From: Rhodovulum sp. MB263
Lineage (GTDB): Bacteria > Pseudomonadota > Alphaproteobacteria > Rhodobacterales > Rhodobacteraceae
NCBI RefSeq assembly: GCF_002073975.1
Contig: NZ_CP020384.1
Span: 1,798,001-1,862,000 of the forward strand
Length of the DNA stretch: 64,000 bases
Direction: 5' to 3'
The notes under the pieces: generated by a model
The model's input: the letters and a program-made list of their open reading frames with translations, nothing else
What the model was told of the DNA's origin: nothing
The model's database searches: none
In this document: piece after piece, positions 8,245 to 16,298 of the stretch
Layout of the letters: each line of letters starts with the position of its first letter
Position numbering within the stretch: position 1 is the first letter of the stretch
Position numbers and translations under genes: made by a program

Positions 8245-9657
8245 ATGCTGAACCCCGTCACCGATGCCTTTGCCGCCGATCTGCGCGCGCGGCTGCCCGC
8301 CGCCGTCTTTCGCGAGCTGACGCCCGCCTATCTGGAAGAGCCGCGCGGCCGGTTCCGGGGGCAGGGGGGGCTTCTGCTGGCGCCCGGCGGGGTCGAGGAG
8401 GCGGCCGAGATCCTGCGCGCCTGTGCCGCCGCTCGGGTCGGGATCGTTCCCTATGGCGGCGGCACCGGGCTGGTCGGCGGGCAGATCATGGAAACGGGGC
8501 CTGCCCCGGTCATCGTGACGCTGGAACGGATGCGGGCCATTCGCGCGGTCCATGCCGACGAGAATGTGCTGGTGGCCGAAGCGGGCTGCATCCTCGCCGA
8601 GGTGCAGGCGGCGGCCGAGGCGGCGGGGCGGCTGTTTCCGCTGTCTCTGGCCTCCGAGGGCTCGGCCCGGATCGGCGGGCTTCTGTCGACCAATGCGGGC
8701 GGGCTCAACGTGTTGCGCCATGGCAATGCGCGCGATCTGTGCCTCGGCATCGAGGCGGTGCTGCCCGATGGTTCGATCCTGACGGGGCTTAAGCGGCTTC
8801 GGAAGGACAATACCGGCTATGACCTGCGGCATCTGCTGATCGGGGCCGAGGGCACGCTGGGGCTGATCACCGCGGCGGCCCTGAAGCTCGTGCCGCGGCC
8901 CGCAGCCACGGGGGCCGCGTTGCTGGCGGTGCGCGATCCGGCGGCGGCGCTGACGCTTCTGGCCATGGCGCGGGACCGGGTCGCCGAGGGGGTCTCGGCC
9001 TTCGAGCTGATCCACCGTGCGGGTCTGGACTTTCTCGCCGAGACCCTGCCCGATCTGCGCCGCCCCTTCGCCGATCCGCCCGAGTGGATGGTGCTGATCG
9101 AGCTCGGGCTCGGCGCGGGGCAGGACCCGGGCGCGGCGCTGGAAGATCTCTTTGCCGCGGCCTTCGAGGCCGGGCTGGTCCCGGACGGGCTGGTCGCCCG
9201 ATCCGAGGCGCAGCGCCAGGATTTCTGGGCAATGCGCGAGGCGATCCCGCTGGCCAATCGGCGGATCGGGGCCATCGCCTCGCATGATATCGCGCTGCCG
9301 CTCTCGGCGATCCCCGATTTCATCGCCACGGCCGGGCCGGCGCTGGCCCGGATCGGGCGCTTCCGGATCAACTGCTTCGGCCATCTCGGCGATGGCAACC
9401 TGCATTACAACGTCTTCCCGCTGCCCGGAGAAACCCGTGCCGATCACGAGGCACGGCGGGAGGCCATCACCAGATGCGTTCACGATCTGGTGGCCCGGTT
9501 CGAAGGCTCGATCAGTGCCGAGCACGGGATCGGACGGCTCAAGGTGGCAGAGCTCGCGCATTATGGCGATCCGACCCGGCTGGCGGTGATGCGGGCGATC
9601 AAGGCCGCGCTCGATCCCGCCGGCATCATGAATCCCGGCGCGGTGCTGCGGGCCTGA
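8245..9657 (+). CDS. FAD-binding oxidoreductase (GlcD / D-2-hydroxyacid dehydrogenase type)
   Basis: 470-residue flavoprotein of the vanillyl-alcohol-oxidase fold. The N-terminal PCMH FAD domain has 'PYGGGTGLVGGQ' and 'SLASEGSARIGGLLSTNAGG'. The C-terminal cap has 'CFGHLGDGNLHYN' and 'SAEHGIGRLK', typical of D-2-hydroxyglutarate / D-lactate / glycolate dehydrogenases. It probably oxidises a D-2-hydroxyacid and passes electrons to a carrier. The sequence most resembles the D-2-hydroxyglutarate dehydrogenase branch, but the substrate cannot be fixed here. The ATG at 8245 follows GGAAAGGAG; a GTG 18 bases upstream is less likely. No glcE/glcF partners are adjacent. Confidence 0.92.
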   Translation: MLNPVTDAFAADLRARLPAAVFRELTPAYLEEPRGRFRGQGGLLLAPGGVEEAAEILRACAAARVGIVPYGGGTGLVGGQIMETGPAPVIVTLERMRAIRAVHADENVLVAEAGCILAEVQAAAEAAGRLFPLSLASEGSARIGGLLSTNAGGLNVLRHGNARDLCLGIEAVLPDGSILTGLKRLRKDNTGYDLRHLLIGAEGTLGLITAAALKLVPRPAATGAALLAVRDPAAALTLLAMARDRVAEGVSAFELIHRAGLDFLAETLPDLRRPFADPPEWMVLIELGLGAGQDPGAALEDLFAAAFEAGLVPDGLVARSEAQRQDFWAMREAIPLANRRIGAIASHDIALPLSAIPDFIATAGPALARIGRFRINCFGHLGDGNLHYNVFPLPGETRADHEARREAITRCVHDLVARFEGSISAEHGIGRLKVAELAHYGDPTRLAVMRAIKAALDPAGIMNPGAVLRA

Positions 9658-9696
9658 TCCTGACCGAGGGCACGGATGGCGCGGTTGTGTCGTGGA

Positions 9697-9773
9697 TATT
9701 TCCGCCAGGAAGACGCCGCTGTTCCCTTCTTCCTGGCAGAAATACCCCGGGGGTCCGGGGGCAGAGCCCCCGG
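9697..9773. repeat. REP-like double inverted repeat between convergent genes
   Basis: First an imperfect 17-bp inverted repeat: TATTTCCGCCAGGAAGA at 9697-9713 pairs with 9728-9744 with one mismatch, loop of 14 bases. Then a perfect GC hairpin, CCGGGGGCAGAGCCCCCGG at 9755-9773. It lies between the 3' ends of the FAD oxidoreductase gene and apt, so it can serve both transcripts as a terminator or mRNA-end stabiliser. Similar hairpin pairs downstream of genes are, to my knowledge, dispersed in Rhodobacteraceae genomes; I see no second copy in this window. Confidence 0.65.
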
Positions 9774-9781
9774 CGCTGTCT

Positions 9782-10321
9782 TCAGGCGCCCGCGTATTCG
9801 CAGAGCGTGTGCACGTCCATGCCCATCTCTTCCAGCCGCTTGCGGCCGCCGAGTTCGGGCAGATCGACGATGAAGGCGCAGCCGATCACCTCTGCGCCGA
9901 GCCGTTCGCACAGCCTGATGCCCGCCTCGCATGTGCCGCCGGTGGCCAGAAGGTCGTCGACGATCAGCACCTTCTCGCCCGGGGCGAGCGCATCGTCATG
10001 GATCTCGACCACGGCCTCGCCATATTCGAGCTTGTATTCCTCGGCGATGGTCGCGGCGGGCAGCTTGCCCTTCTTGCGGATCGGAACGAAGCCCTTCGAG
10101 AGCTGGTGGGCGATGGCGCCGCCCAGGATGAAGCCGCGGGCCTCGAGGCCCACGACCTTGTCGATCTGCGCCCCGGCATAGGGGTTCAGCAGCTGGTCGA
10201 TCGCCATCCGGAAACCGCGCGGATCGGCGAAAAGCGTGGTCACGTCGCGGAACATGATCCCCTCATGGGGGAAGTCGACGATGGTGCGGATGTAGTCCTT
10301 GACGCTGCTGCTGGCGATCAT
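9782..10321 (-). CDS. apt: Adenine phosphoribosyltransferase
   Basis: Purine-salvage enzyme making AMP from adenine and PRPP. 179 residues, usual length. The PRPP-binding motif is '[13 protein letters not shown]', and the N-terminus '[20 protein letters not shown]' with '[10 protein letters not shown]' is diagnostic for APRT. The start chosen is the ATG at 10321 ('[10 protein letters not shown]'); an upstream in-frame ATG would add residues not seen in the family. The ribosome site is weak. It is convergent with the FAD oxidoreductase gene and shares its termination region. Confidence 0.96.
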   Translation of the reverse strand: MIASSSVKDYIRTIVDFPHEGIMFRDVTTLFADPRGFRMAIDQLLNPYAGAQIDKVVGLEARGFILGGAIAHQLSKGFVPIRKKGKLPAATIAEEYKLEYGEAVVEIHDDALAPGEKVLIVDDLLATGGTCEAGIRLCERLGAEVIGCAFIVDLPELGGRKRLEEMGMDVHTLCEYAGA

Positions 10322-10415
10322 CCCGGGGGCCCTCTGCTTCAGATCCTTCGGGGCCCGCTTCTGGCGCAAGGCTTTGCCCCCCGCAAGGGCGTGGTTTGAC
10401 GCAAGGGGGGGGCGT

Positions 10416-10532
10416 TCAGCCGCGCGAGGTCATGAAGGCGCGGTAGAACCGTTCGGAAATCCAGGAGAGATGCGGCTTGCGCCAGTCCATCCGGTCCCGT
10501 CTCAGCAGGCATTGTGCGACGTGAAGATTCAT
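10416..10532 (-). CDS. Small basic protein of 38 residues, unknown
   Basis: A 38-codon reading frame beginning '[17 protein letters not shown]' and rich in Arg, Trp and His. A good GGGAG ribosome site stands seven bases before the ATG, in an A-rich leader, which is the main reason to believe it. It lies divergently from the 60-residue gene at 10639 with a palindrome between them. The frame continues upstream past the ATG but that part is lysine-run/low-complexity and unlikely to be translated. I do not recognise a family. It could be a genuine small protein or a leader peptide. Confidence 0.4.
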   Translation of the reverse strand: MNLHVAQCLLRRDRMDWRKPHLSWISERFYRAFMTSRG

Positions 10533-10590
10533 TTTCGAACTCCCTTTCTTTTTCTTCTTGTGGACCCGTCCCGGGTTGAGGTTAATGCAT

Positions 10591-10602
10591 ATGTATATAC
10601 AT
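10591..10602. promoter_or_regulatory. Perfect 12-bp palindrome, possible operator
   Basis: ATGTATATACAT is a perfect palindrome and an AT-rich island in very GC-rich DNA. It sits in the gap between two divergent small genes, 36 bases before the likely start of a ribbon-helix-helix-like protein. An autoregulatory operator is a natural guess; nothing in the sequence proves it. Confidence 0.4.
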
Positions 10603-10638
10603 CGCATAGGCAAAAGGCAACGGTGGGACGCGCAGGGC

Positions 10639-10821
10639 ATGGGCAAGAAGGGCGGAAAGAAGGACAGCCAGCTGGTGCTTCGGCTCGACAAGGAGCAGCG
10701 CGACGAGTTCGTGGCGCTCTGCAAGACGCTCGATACCAGTGCCGCGCGCGAGATCCGGGCCTTCATCCGGAGCTTCGTCAAGCAGCATGGCGGCGAGGCC
10801 GGGAGCGGAAAGAAGAAATAG
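10639..10821 (+). CDS. Small ribbon-helix-helix-like protein
   Basis: 60 residues. A short strand 'SQLVLRLDKEQRDEF' followed by two helices ('VALCKTLDTSAAREIRAFIR') fits a ribbon-helix-helix (Arc/MetJ/CopG) DNA-binding fold. Both ends are lysine-rich ('MGKKGGKKD' and a GKKK tail). The start at 10639 gives the compact domain; in-frame starts at 10558 (GTG) or 10591 (ATG) would overlap the palindrome and add an unrelated leader. Ribosome site is weak. Probable DNA-binding protein, perhaps autoregulatory or the antitoxin-like half of a pair with the 38-residue protein; that last point is speculation. Confidence 0.6.
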   Translation: MGKKGGKKDSQLVLRLDKEQRDEFVALCKTLDTSAAREIRAFIRSFVKQHGGEAGSGKKK

Positions 10822-11063
10822 GACGACGCCCAGGTCACGCGAGCCTGGCGCCGGGGCGTCATCCAGCCCGGATTCTATGGGCAGAGGGTGGCGGGGATGT
10901 CCCGAACTGTCCCAGAGCGCGACCGGGCCTCTGCGCGCTGCCGTTGCCGGGCCGGGCGGACGCTCCGGAAACCGGTCGGGCGGATCGCGACCGCCGGAGC
11001 CGACCGCAAGGGCGGACCGGCGGACCCGGCCGTCCGGGCCGGATCCGTGCTTTCAGGGTCCGC

Positions 11064-11936
11064 TCAGCTGCCGAGCACGCGACCCGCAACCGCGTCGAGC
11101 CGGGCGATCAGGGCCGGGTCGCGTTTTTCGGGGGCGGTGATCAGCGCGTGATCCAGCGCGGTGTCGCAGCCCTTGTCGCAGGGTTTGTGGGCGCCCAGAA
11201 GCCGGGGCAGGCGGCTGACCATGCCGCGCGCCTTTTCGGCATTGCCGATCAGGGTCCGGACGATATCGGCCACCTCGACCGCATCGTGGTCGGGATGCCA
11301 GCAGTCGTAATCGGTGACCATGGCGATCGAGGCATAGCAGAGCTCGGCCTCGCGGGCGAGCTTGGCCTCGGGCATGTTGGTCATCCCGATCACGTCGCAG
11401 CCCCAGTTCTCGCGATAGAGCTTCGACTCGGCGAGCGTCGAGAATTGCGGCCCCTCCATCGCCAGATAGGTGCCGCCGTCATGCACGGTGATGCCCTCGT
11501 CGCGCGCGGCCTGCAGGCAGGCGGCCGACAGCCGGGCGCAGGTCGGATGCGCCATGCTCACATGCGCCACGCAGCCCTCGCCGAAGAAGCTCTTCTCACG
11601 GGCGAAGGTGCGGTCGATGAACTGGTCGACCACCACGAATTCACCGGGCGCGAAATCCTCGCGGAACGAGCCGCAGGCCGAGACCGAGACGACATCGGTG
11701 GCGCCGATCCGCTTCAGCGCGTCGATATTGGCGCGGTAGGGCACGGAGGTCGGCGAATGCACATGTCCGCGGCCATGGCGCGGCAGGAAGGCCATCTTCA
11801 TCCCGTCGAGCGTGCCGGTCAGGATCTCGTCCGAGGGCTTGCCCCAGGGCGTTTCCACTGCCTGCCAGCGCGCGTCTTCCAGCCCGTCAATGTCGTAGAC
11901 GCCCGAGCCGCCGATCACCGCGATCATTCGTTCCAT
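11064..11936 (-). CDS. mtnP: S-methyl-5'-thioadenosine phosphorylase
   Basis: Phosphorolysis of methylthioadenosine (by-product of polyamine and homoserine-lactone synthesis) to adenine and methylthioribose-1-phosphate. 290 residues, usual length. Family marks: 'IAVIGGSGVYDIDGLED', 'GHVHSPTSVPYRANIDALK', 'DQFIDRT' and 'YLAMEGPQFSTLAES'. ATG at 11936 has GAGGGA upstream; a longer frame reaching 12251 crosses into the neighbouring gene and is rejected. The adenine released could be salvaged by the nearby apt product, though the two are separate transcripts. Confidence 0.96.
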   Translation of the reverse strand: MERMIAVIGGSGVYDIDGLEDARWQAVETPWGKPSDEILTGTLDGMKMAFLPRHGRGHVHSPTSVPYRANIDALKRIGATDVVSVSACGSFREDFAPGEFVVVDQFIDRTFAREKSFFGEGCVAHVSMAHPTCARLSAACLQAARDEGITVHDGGTYLAMEGPQFSTLAESKLYRENWGCDVIGMTNMPEAKLAREAELCYASIAMVTDYDCWHPDHDAVEVADIVRTLIGNAEKARGMVSRLPRLLGAHKPCDKGCDTALDHALITAPEKRDPALIARLDAVAGRVLGS

Positions 11937-12055
11937 GTCATCCGTCCCTCTTGTTGGTTCTGGCATGCCGGCGCTCCTTTTAGGCGCCTCGTCGGGGAAT
12001 GGAAACGGCGCCTGGGCGCGCAGGGGGGCAAAAAATGCCGCTGCCGGGCCCGGTT

Positions 12056-12655
12056 TTACGGCCGCTGCAGCGCGAAGATGTCGCGGATCGCGGCGTAATC
12101 GCGATAGCCCAGCCGGGCGAGCGGCCGGAAGCGGGTCACGTCGAAGCGCCCGTCGACCAGACAGTCCTCGCGCAGATGGATGCCGGTGACCTCGCCGAAG
12201 ACCACGAGATTGGCCGCACCCGGCAGCACGACGATCTGGCTCAGCCGGCATTCGAGCGCGGCCGGGGCATCGGCGACCCGCGAACAGGCGATGGTCTCGC
12301 AGCGGGTGCGGCCGATCCCGGCCAGGGTAAATTCGTCCTCGCCGCGCGGGGCGGGGACCGAGGTCGCGTTCATGGCATCGGTCGCGGCCTCCTCGACGAT
12401 GTTGACGCAGAAGACGCCGGTTTCACGGATATTGGCGACGCTGTCCTTGGTGCCGTCGCGGTCGGGCTTGACCGAGGTCGAGGCGAACATCACCTGCGGC
12501 GGCTCGTAGGCCACGGCATTGAAGAAGGAATAGGGGGCAAGGTTGTCCCGGCCCTCGCCGTCGCGGGTCGAGATCCAGCCGATCGGCCGCGGCGCGACGA
12601 TGGCGCCGAACGGGTCATGCGGCAGGCCGTGGCCCTCTTCGGGACGATAGAACAT
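12056..12655 (-). CDS. Flavin reductase family / FMN-binding split-barrel protein
   Basis: 199-residue protein of the flavin reductase-like FMN-binding split barrel family. The conserved opening 'GAIVAPRPIGWISTRD' with 'NLAPYSFFNAVAYEPPQVM' and 'GVFCVNIV' is characteristic. Proteins of this group bind FMN and reduce flavins or act on unknown substrates. The ATG at 12655 ('MFYRPEEGHG') has AAAGGA upstream; an in-frame ATG ten codons earlier is an alternative. Divergent from the acetyltransferase gene to the right. Confidence 0.9.
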   Translation of the reverse strand: MFYRPEEGHGLPHDPFGAIVAPRPIGWISTRDGEGRDNLAPYSFFNAVAYEPPQVMFASTSVKPDRDGTKDSVANIRETGVFCVNIVEEAATDAMNATSVPAPRGEDEFTLAGIGRTRCETIACSRVADAPAALECRLSQIVVLPGAANLVVFGEVTGIHLREDCLVDGRFDVTRFRPLARLGYRDYAAIRDIFALQRP

Positions 12656-12727
12656 GACATTCCTTTCTGCCATTTCCCCCGACATAACCTCGTGCTAGGG
12701 GCGGTTCCAGCAGGAAGGGAGAGCGGC

Positions 12728-13282
12728 GTGATCCGGGTGGCGGAAGAAACGGCCGGGGATTGGTGGGAAGTCGAGGCGCTTTACGATCTCTGCTTTGCGC
12801 CGGGCCGCAATGCGCTGTCTTCCTACCGTCTCAGGGATGGGGTGGCGCCGGTTGCCGGGCTCTGTCTGACCGCGCGCGATGCCGAGGGCATTCTGGCTGC
12901 CGCAATCCGGTACTGGCCGATCCGGGTCGGAGAGGCCGAAGCGCTGCTGCTTGGGCCGGTCGCCGTCCACCCCACGCGGCAGGGTGAGGGGCTGGGCGGG
13001 CTTCTGATCCGAAATTCGCTGGCCCGGGCCGAGGAGCTGGGCGTGGAACGGGTGATGCTGGTGGGCGATGCGCCCTATTATGCGCGCTTCGGTTTCTCGC
13101 GGCTGACCGGCGTCGAGATGCCACCGCCGACCAACCCCGACCGCGTGCTGGGGATAGAGCTGCGACCCGGCGCCTGGGCGGGCATCTGCGGTGCGGTGAC
13201 CCGTGCTCAGACGGACGCGCAGACGGAAGGGCAGACGGGCGGGCAGACCGGCGGGCAGGGGGACGAACCGCCGTCCGATTGA
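12728..13282 (+). CDS. GNAT acetyltransferase with repetitive C-terminus
   Basis: 184 residues starting at GTG 12728 with AGGGAG upstream. GNAT fold: acetyl-CoA loop 'VHPTRQGEGLGGLLI' (motif A) and 'VMLVGDAPYYARFGF', as in the YhbS-like group of predicted acetyltransferases. The last 25 residues are a low-complexity tail built of QTxx units, encoded by four 12-bp tandem repeats. The tail is not part of the GNAT fold and probably varies between strains. Substrate unknown. Confidence 0.87.
   Translation: MIRVAEETAGDWWEVEALYDLCFAPGRNALSSYRLRDGVAPVAGLCLTARDAEGILAAAIRYWPIRVGEAEALLLGPVAVHPTRQGEGLGGLLIRNSLARAEELGVERVMLVGDAPYYARFGFSRLTGVEMPPPTNPDRVLGIELRPGAWAGICGAVTRAQTDAQTEGQTGGQTGGQGDEPPSD
13208..13255 (+). 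repeat. 12-bp coding tandem repeat (4 units)
   Basis: Four direct 12-bp units, each beginning CAGAC, at 13208, 13220, 13232 and 13244. They encode QTDA, QTEG, QTGG and QTGG in the acetyltransferase gene. Because the unit is a multiple of three, copy-number change would not break the frame. Confidence 0.8.
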
Positions 13283-13549
13283 GTGGGCCATCTCTTCCGG
13301 CATGCTGGCACCCGGCGCGCCGCAGCGTCCTTTCTCGCGGCATTGGGCGAGGCCGGGCGGGATCGTAGCCCTGCGATTCGGCGAGAGAGGACGGATCGCG
13401 GGCGGGCGGCGCCTTTCCGGGGCAGCCCCCGGAATTCCCATGTCTTTGAAGAACGGCCCGAATTCAGATTTTCCGGGTAAAAGCCCATGTTCTGTGGTAA
13501 CCAAGGGTTGTGGGCGATTTGAGTCACACAATTCAGGGAGGATGTTTTG

Positions 13550-13939
13550 ATGAAGGTTTTTCTCGTTGCCTCTGCGCTGGTTCTTTCCGCGACGGCCGCA
13601 TCTGCTGCCGATCCGAGCAGCTTCCAGAACACCTGCTCCAATATCTGGTTCCACTATACCGATGACGGCGGTGCCGAAATCGTCGCGACCTGCCTGACTG
13701 CCGATGGCATGCCGAAAGAGACCTCGATCGCCATGCCGGGGATCGGGAACAAGGACGGATCGCTGGTCATGGAGGGCGGCAGCGCGAGCTTTCAGAAAAG
13801 CTGCGGCAGCATCATGCTTCACCCGTCCATCGATGGTGTGGAGCTGACCGCGTCTTGCCGCAAGGTCGACGGCTCCTTCGAGGAGGCGTCGATTTCGATC
13901 GACGGAATCAGCAACGAAAACGGGACCCTGTCGAACTGA
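13550..13939 (+). CDS. Secreted cyanovirin-N homology (CVNH) domain protein
   Basis: 129 residues. A signal peptide (hydrophobic core 8-18, cleavage near 'ASA-A' at 19-20) is followed by two homologous repeats, residues about 25-73 and 80-129. Each repeat has the CVNH pattern: 'SFQNTCSNI' / 'SFQKSCGSI', then a second Cys ('ATC' / 'ASC'), 'DG', a 'TSI/ASI' strand and 'IGNKDGSL' / 'ISNENGTL'. The four cysteines (about 29, 48, 85, 103) sit as in cyanovirin-N, where each repeat has one disulfide. CVNH proteins are small lectins, several binding high-mannose glycans; exported ones from bacteria are little studied. A GGGAGG site precedes the ATG and a strong terminator follows, so it is monocistronic. 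Confidence 0.85.
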   Translation: MKVFLVASALVLSATAASAADPSSFQNTCSNIWFHYTDDGGAEIVATCLTADGMPKETSIAMPGIGNKDGSLVMEGGSASFQKSCGSIMLHPSIDGVELTASCRKVDGSFEEASISIDGISNENGTLSN

Positions 13940-13961
13940 GGCCGGGGCCGGACATCCAAGG

Positions 13962-13989
13962 CGGGCAGTCCGGAGGGCTGCCCGTTTTT
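13962..13989 (+). terminator. Rho-independent terminator of the CVNH gene
   Basis: A 7-bp stem CGGGCAG / CTGCCCG (13962-13968 and 13978-13984) with a nine-base loop, followed directly by TTTTT. It lies 23 bases after the CVNH stop codon. Confidence 0.85.
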
Positions 13990-14043
13990 CTGCCTGGCTG
14001 CCGGATCCGCGGATCGCTTGGCGCGCCGGGCGCTGCCGGAGGG

Positions 14044-16287
14044 TCAGTCGCGCCGCCGCAGCCAGTCGATGATGGCCGGGCGCACCGACTGGGCGCCGCT
14101 GGCCCGGGCGGTGTCGATCACGGCGCGGGCCTCGGCGAGATTGCTGCGGCGGAGCATGTGCTTGACCGGGCCGATCGAGGCCGGGCGCATCGACAGGCAA
14201 CGCAGGCCGATGGCCGCGAAACACAGCGCCTCGACCGGGCGGCCTGCATCCTCGCCGCAAAAGGACAGCGGCGTGCCGGTATCCTCGCAGCGTTTCACGA
14301 TCTGCTCGAGGAAGCTCAGAAAGCTGACATTCAGCGTGTCATAGCGCCGCCGGACGCGTTCGTTTTCGCGATCCGCGGCGAAGAAGAACTGTTTCAGGTC
14401 ATTGCCGCCGATCGAGATGAAATCGGCTTCCTCGTAGAATTGCCGGGGCGAGAACGCCATCGAGGGGGTTTCCAGCATCGCGCCGATCTCGACCCGTTCG
14501 GGCAGGGGCCGGCCCAGCCGTCCCTCGCGGTCGATCTCGCGCAGCAGGTGGTCGCGCGCGGCGCGGAATTCGTCGAGCTGCGCCACGAAGGGGAACATCA
14601 CCGAAAGCGGCCGGCCATTGGCGGCCCGGATCAGCGCCTGAAGCTGCATCCGGAGCACGCCGGGCCGGTCGAGCCCGACCCGGATCGCGCGCCAGCCGAG
14701 GGCGGGGTTCGGCTCGTCCTGCGGCTTCATGTAGGACAAGACCTTGTCCGAGCCGATATCGAGCGTGCGGAAGACGACGCGGCGGCCTTCGGCTGCGTCC
14801 ATCACCCGGGCATAGAGCGCGGCGACCTCGCTGCGTTTCGGCACCTTGGAGCGGACGAGGAACTGCAGTTCGGTGCGAAACAGGCCCACGCCCTCGGCGC
14901 CCGAGCTTTCCAGCGAGGGCAGGTCGGCCATCAGGCCCGCATTCATGTGCAGCGCGATCCGCTGGCCGCAAAGCGTCAGTGCCGGTTCCTTGCGGATCGT
15001 GGCATAGCGCTGCTGCGCCTTGGCCTGCATCGCGATCTTGTCGTTGAAGGCGGTCGCGACGGTCTCTTCGGGGCGCAGATGCACGATGCCCTGCTCGGCA
15101 TCTACAAGGATCGGGTCCCCGTTCAGCGCCTCGGTCGTGATCCGCCGGGCATTGACGATCAGCGGGATTGCCAGCGCCCGCGCGACCACCGCGGCATGGC
15201 TGCCGACCGAGCCTTCCTCGAGCACGATGCCGCGCAGGCTCCGGCCGTAATCCAGAAGCTCTCCGGGGCCGATATTGCGCGCGATCAGGATCGGGTCCGA
15301 GGGGCGCTCGGCGCCGGTATGCTCGCCCTGGCCGGTCAGGATGCGCAGCAGCCGGTTCGACAGGTCGTCGAGATCGTGCAGCCGCTCGCGCAGATAGGGG
15401 TCGGGTACGGTCTGCATGCGCGCGCGTGCTGCGGATTGTTCCTTCTCCACCGCCGCCTCGGCCGAGAGACCGCGGGCGATGTCCTCTTCCATCCGGCGCT
15501 TCCAGCCGCGCGAATTGGCGAACATCCGGTAGGCTTCCAGCACCTGAAGCTGATCCTTGTCGCCACCCGGCGCTGCGCTCAGCATCTCGTCGACGGTGAC
15601 GCGCAACCGGTCGACGGCCTCGGCCAGCCGCTGCATCTCGGTCTCGTAATCGTCGGCGATGGGGTTTGTCACGACCACGCGCGGTTCGTGCAGCCAGACA
15701 TGGCCGACTGCCACCCCTTCCTGGCCGACAGTGCCCTGAAACATCACCGGCCGCTGGTGCAGCGCGGCCAGCGCCTCGCCTTCGCCGACAAAGGCGCCAA
15801 GCTCGGTCATCTCGGCCAGCACCATGGCCACGACCTCGAGCGCGTATAGCTCGTCATCGGAATACTGCCGCGCGTCCCGGGACTGCACGACCAGCACGCC
15901 CAGCCGTTCGCCCAGGCGCTGGATCGGCACGCCGAGGAAGGCCGAGAAGATCTCTTCGCCGGTCTCGGGCATGTAGCGGAAGCCGCGTTCCTGCGGAGCG
16001 TTGCCGGAATTGATCGGATGCGCGGTCTTGGCGACGCGACCGACCAGCCCCTCGCCGACCCGCAGCCGGGTCTTGTGCACCGATTCCGGGTTCAGACCCT
16101 CGGTTGCACAAAGCTCCAGCGTATCGGCATCGCGAAACAGATAGACCGAGCAGACATGGGTGCCCATCTGCTCGGCGATCAGGGTCGTGATACGATCCAG
16201 CCGCTCCTGACCCGCCGCCGGCTCGGCGAGGGTCTCGCGCAAGCTGACAAGCAGCTTGCGGCTTGCACTCTCAGTCGGGTCGGGCAT
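14044..16287 (-). CDS. ptsP: Phosphoenolpyruvate-protein phosphotransferase PtsP (EI-Ntr)
   Basis: 747 residues. First enzyme of the nitrogen PTS relay, taking phosphate from PEP to NPr. N-terminal GAF sensor domain (about 25-165), then the PTS phosphohistidine domain with H364 in 'GSVGSHAAVVARALAIP', then the PEP-binding barrel ('GLFRTELQFL', 'LDIGSDK', 'IGAMLETPSMA', 'ISIGGNDL', 'LSFCGEDAGRP'). In proteobacteria the GAF domain lets glutamine/2-oxoglutarate tune the relay. It lies 11 bases downstream of lysC in the same direction, so lysC-ptsP is probably one transcript, an order common in Rhodobacteraceae. Confidence 0.96.
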   Translation of the reverse strand: MPDPTESASRKLLVSLRETLAEPAAGQERLDRITTLIAEQMGTHVCSVYLFRDADTLELCATEGLNPESVHKTRLRVGEGLVGRVAKTAHPINSGNAPQERGFRYMPETGEEIFSAFLGVPIQRLGERLGVLVVQSRDARQYSDDELYALEVVAMVLAEMTELGAFVGEGEALAALHQRPVMFQGTVGQEGVAVGHVWLHEPRVVVTNPIADDYETEMQRLAEAVDRLRVTVDEMLSAAPGGDKDQLQVLEAYRMFANSRGWKRRMEEDIARGLSAEAAVEKEQSAARARMQTVPDPYLRERLHDLDDLSNRLLRILTGQGEHTGAERPSDPILIARNIGPGELLDYGRSLRGIVLEEGSVGSHAAVVARALAIPLIVNARRITTEALNGDPILVDAEQGIVHLRPEETVATAFNDKIAMQAKAQQRYATIRKEPALTLCGQRIALHMNAGLMADLPSLESSGAEGVGLFRTELQFLVRSKVPKRSEVAALYARVMDAAEGRRVVFRTLDIGSDKVLSYMKPQDEPNPALGWRAIRVGLDRPGVLRMQLQALIRAANGRPLSVMFPFVAQLDEFRAARDHLLREIDREGRLGRPLPERVEIGAMLETPSMAFSPRQFYEEADFISIGGNDLKQFFFAADRENERVRRRYDTLNVSFLSFLEQIVKRCEDTGTPLSFCGEDAGRPVEALCFAAIGLRCLSMRPASIGPVKHMLRRSNLAEARAVIDTARASGAQSVRPAIIDWLRRRD

Positions 16288-16298
16288 TTGCCCCCGTA

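Noticed and set aside
10533-10862. N-terminal extension of the 38-residue protein to 148 codons
   Set aside because: The extension crosses the opposite small gene and includes a poly-Lys run from an A-rich leader; the internal ATG has the ribosome site.
13855-15849. A 664-codon plus-strand frame over ptsP
   Set aside because: Shadow of ptsP on the other strand; no family resemblance or ribosome site.
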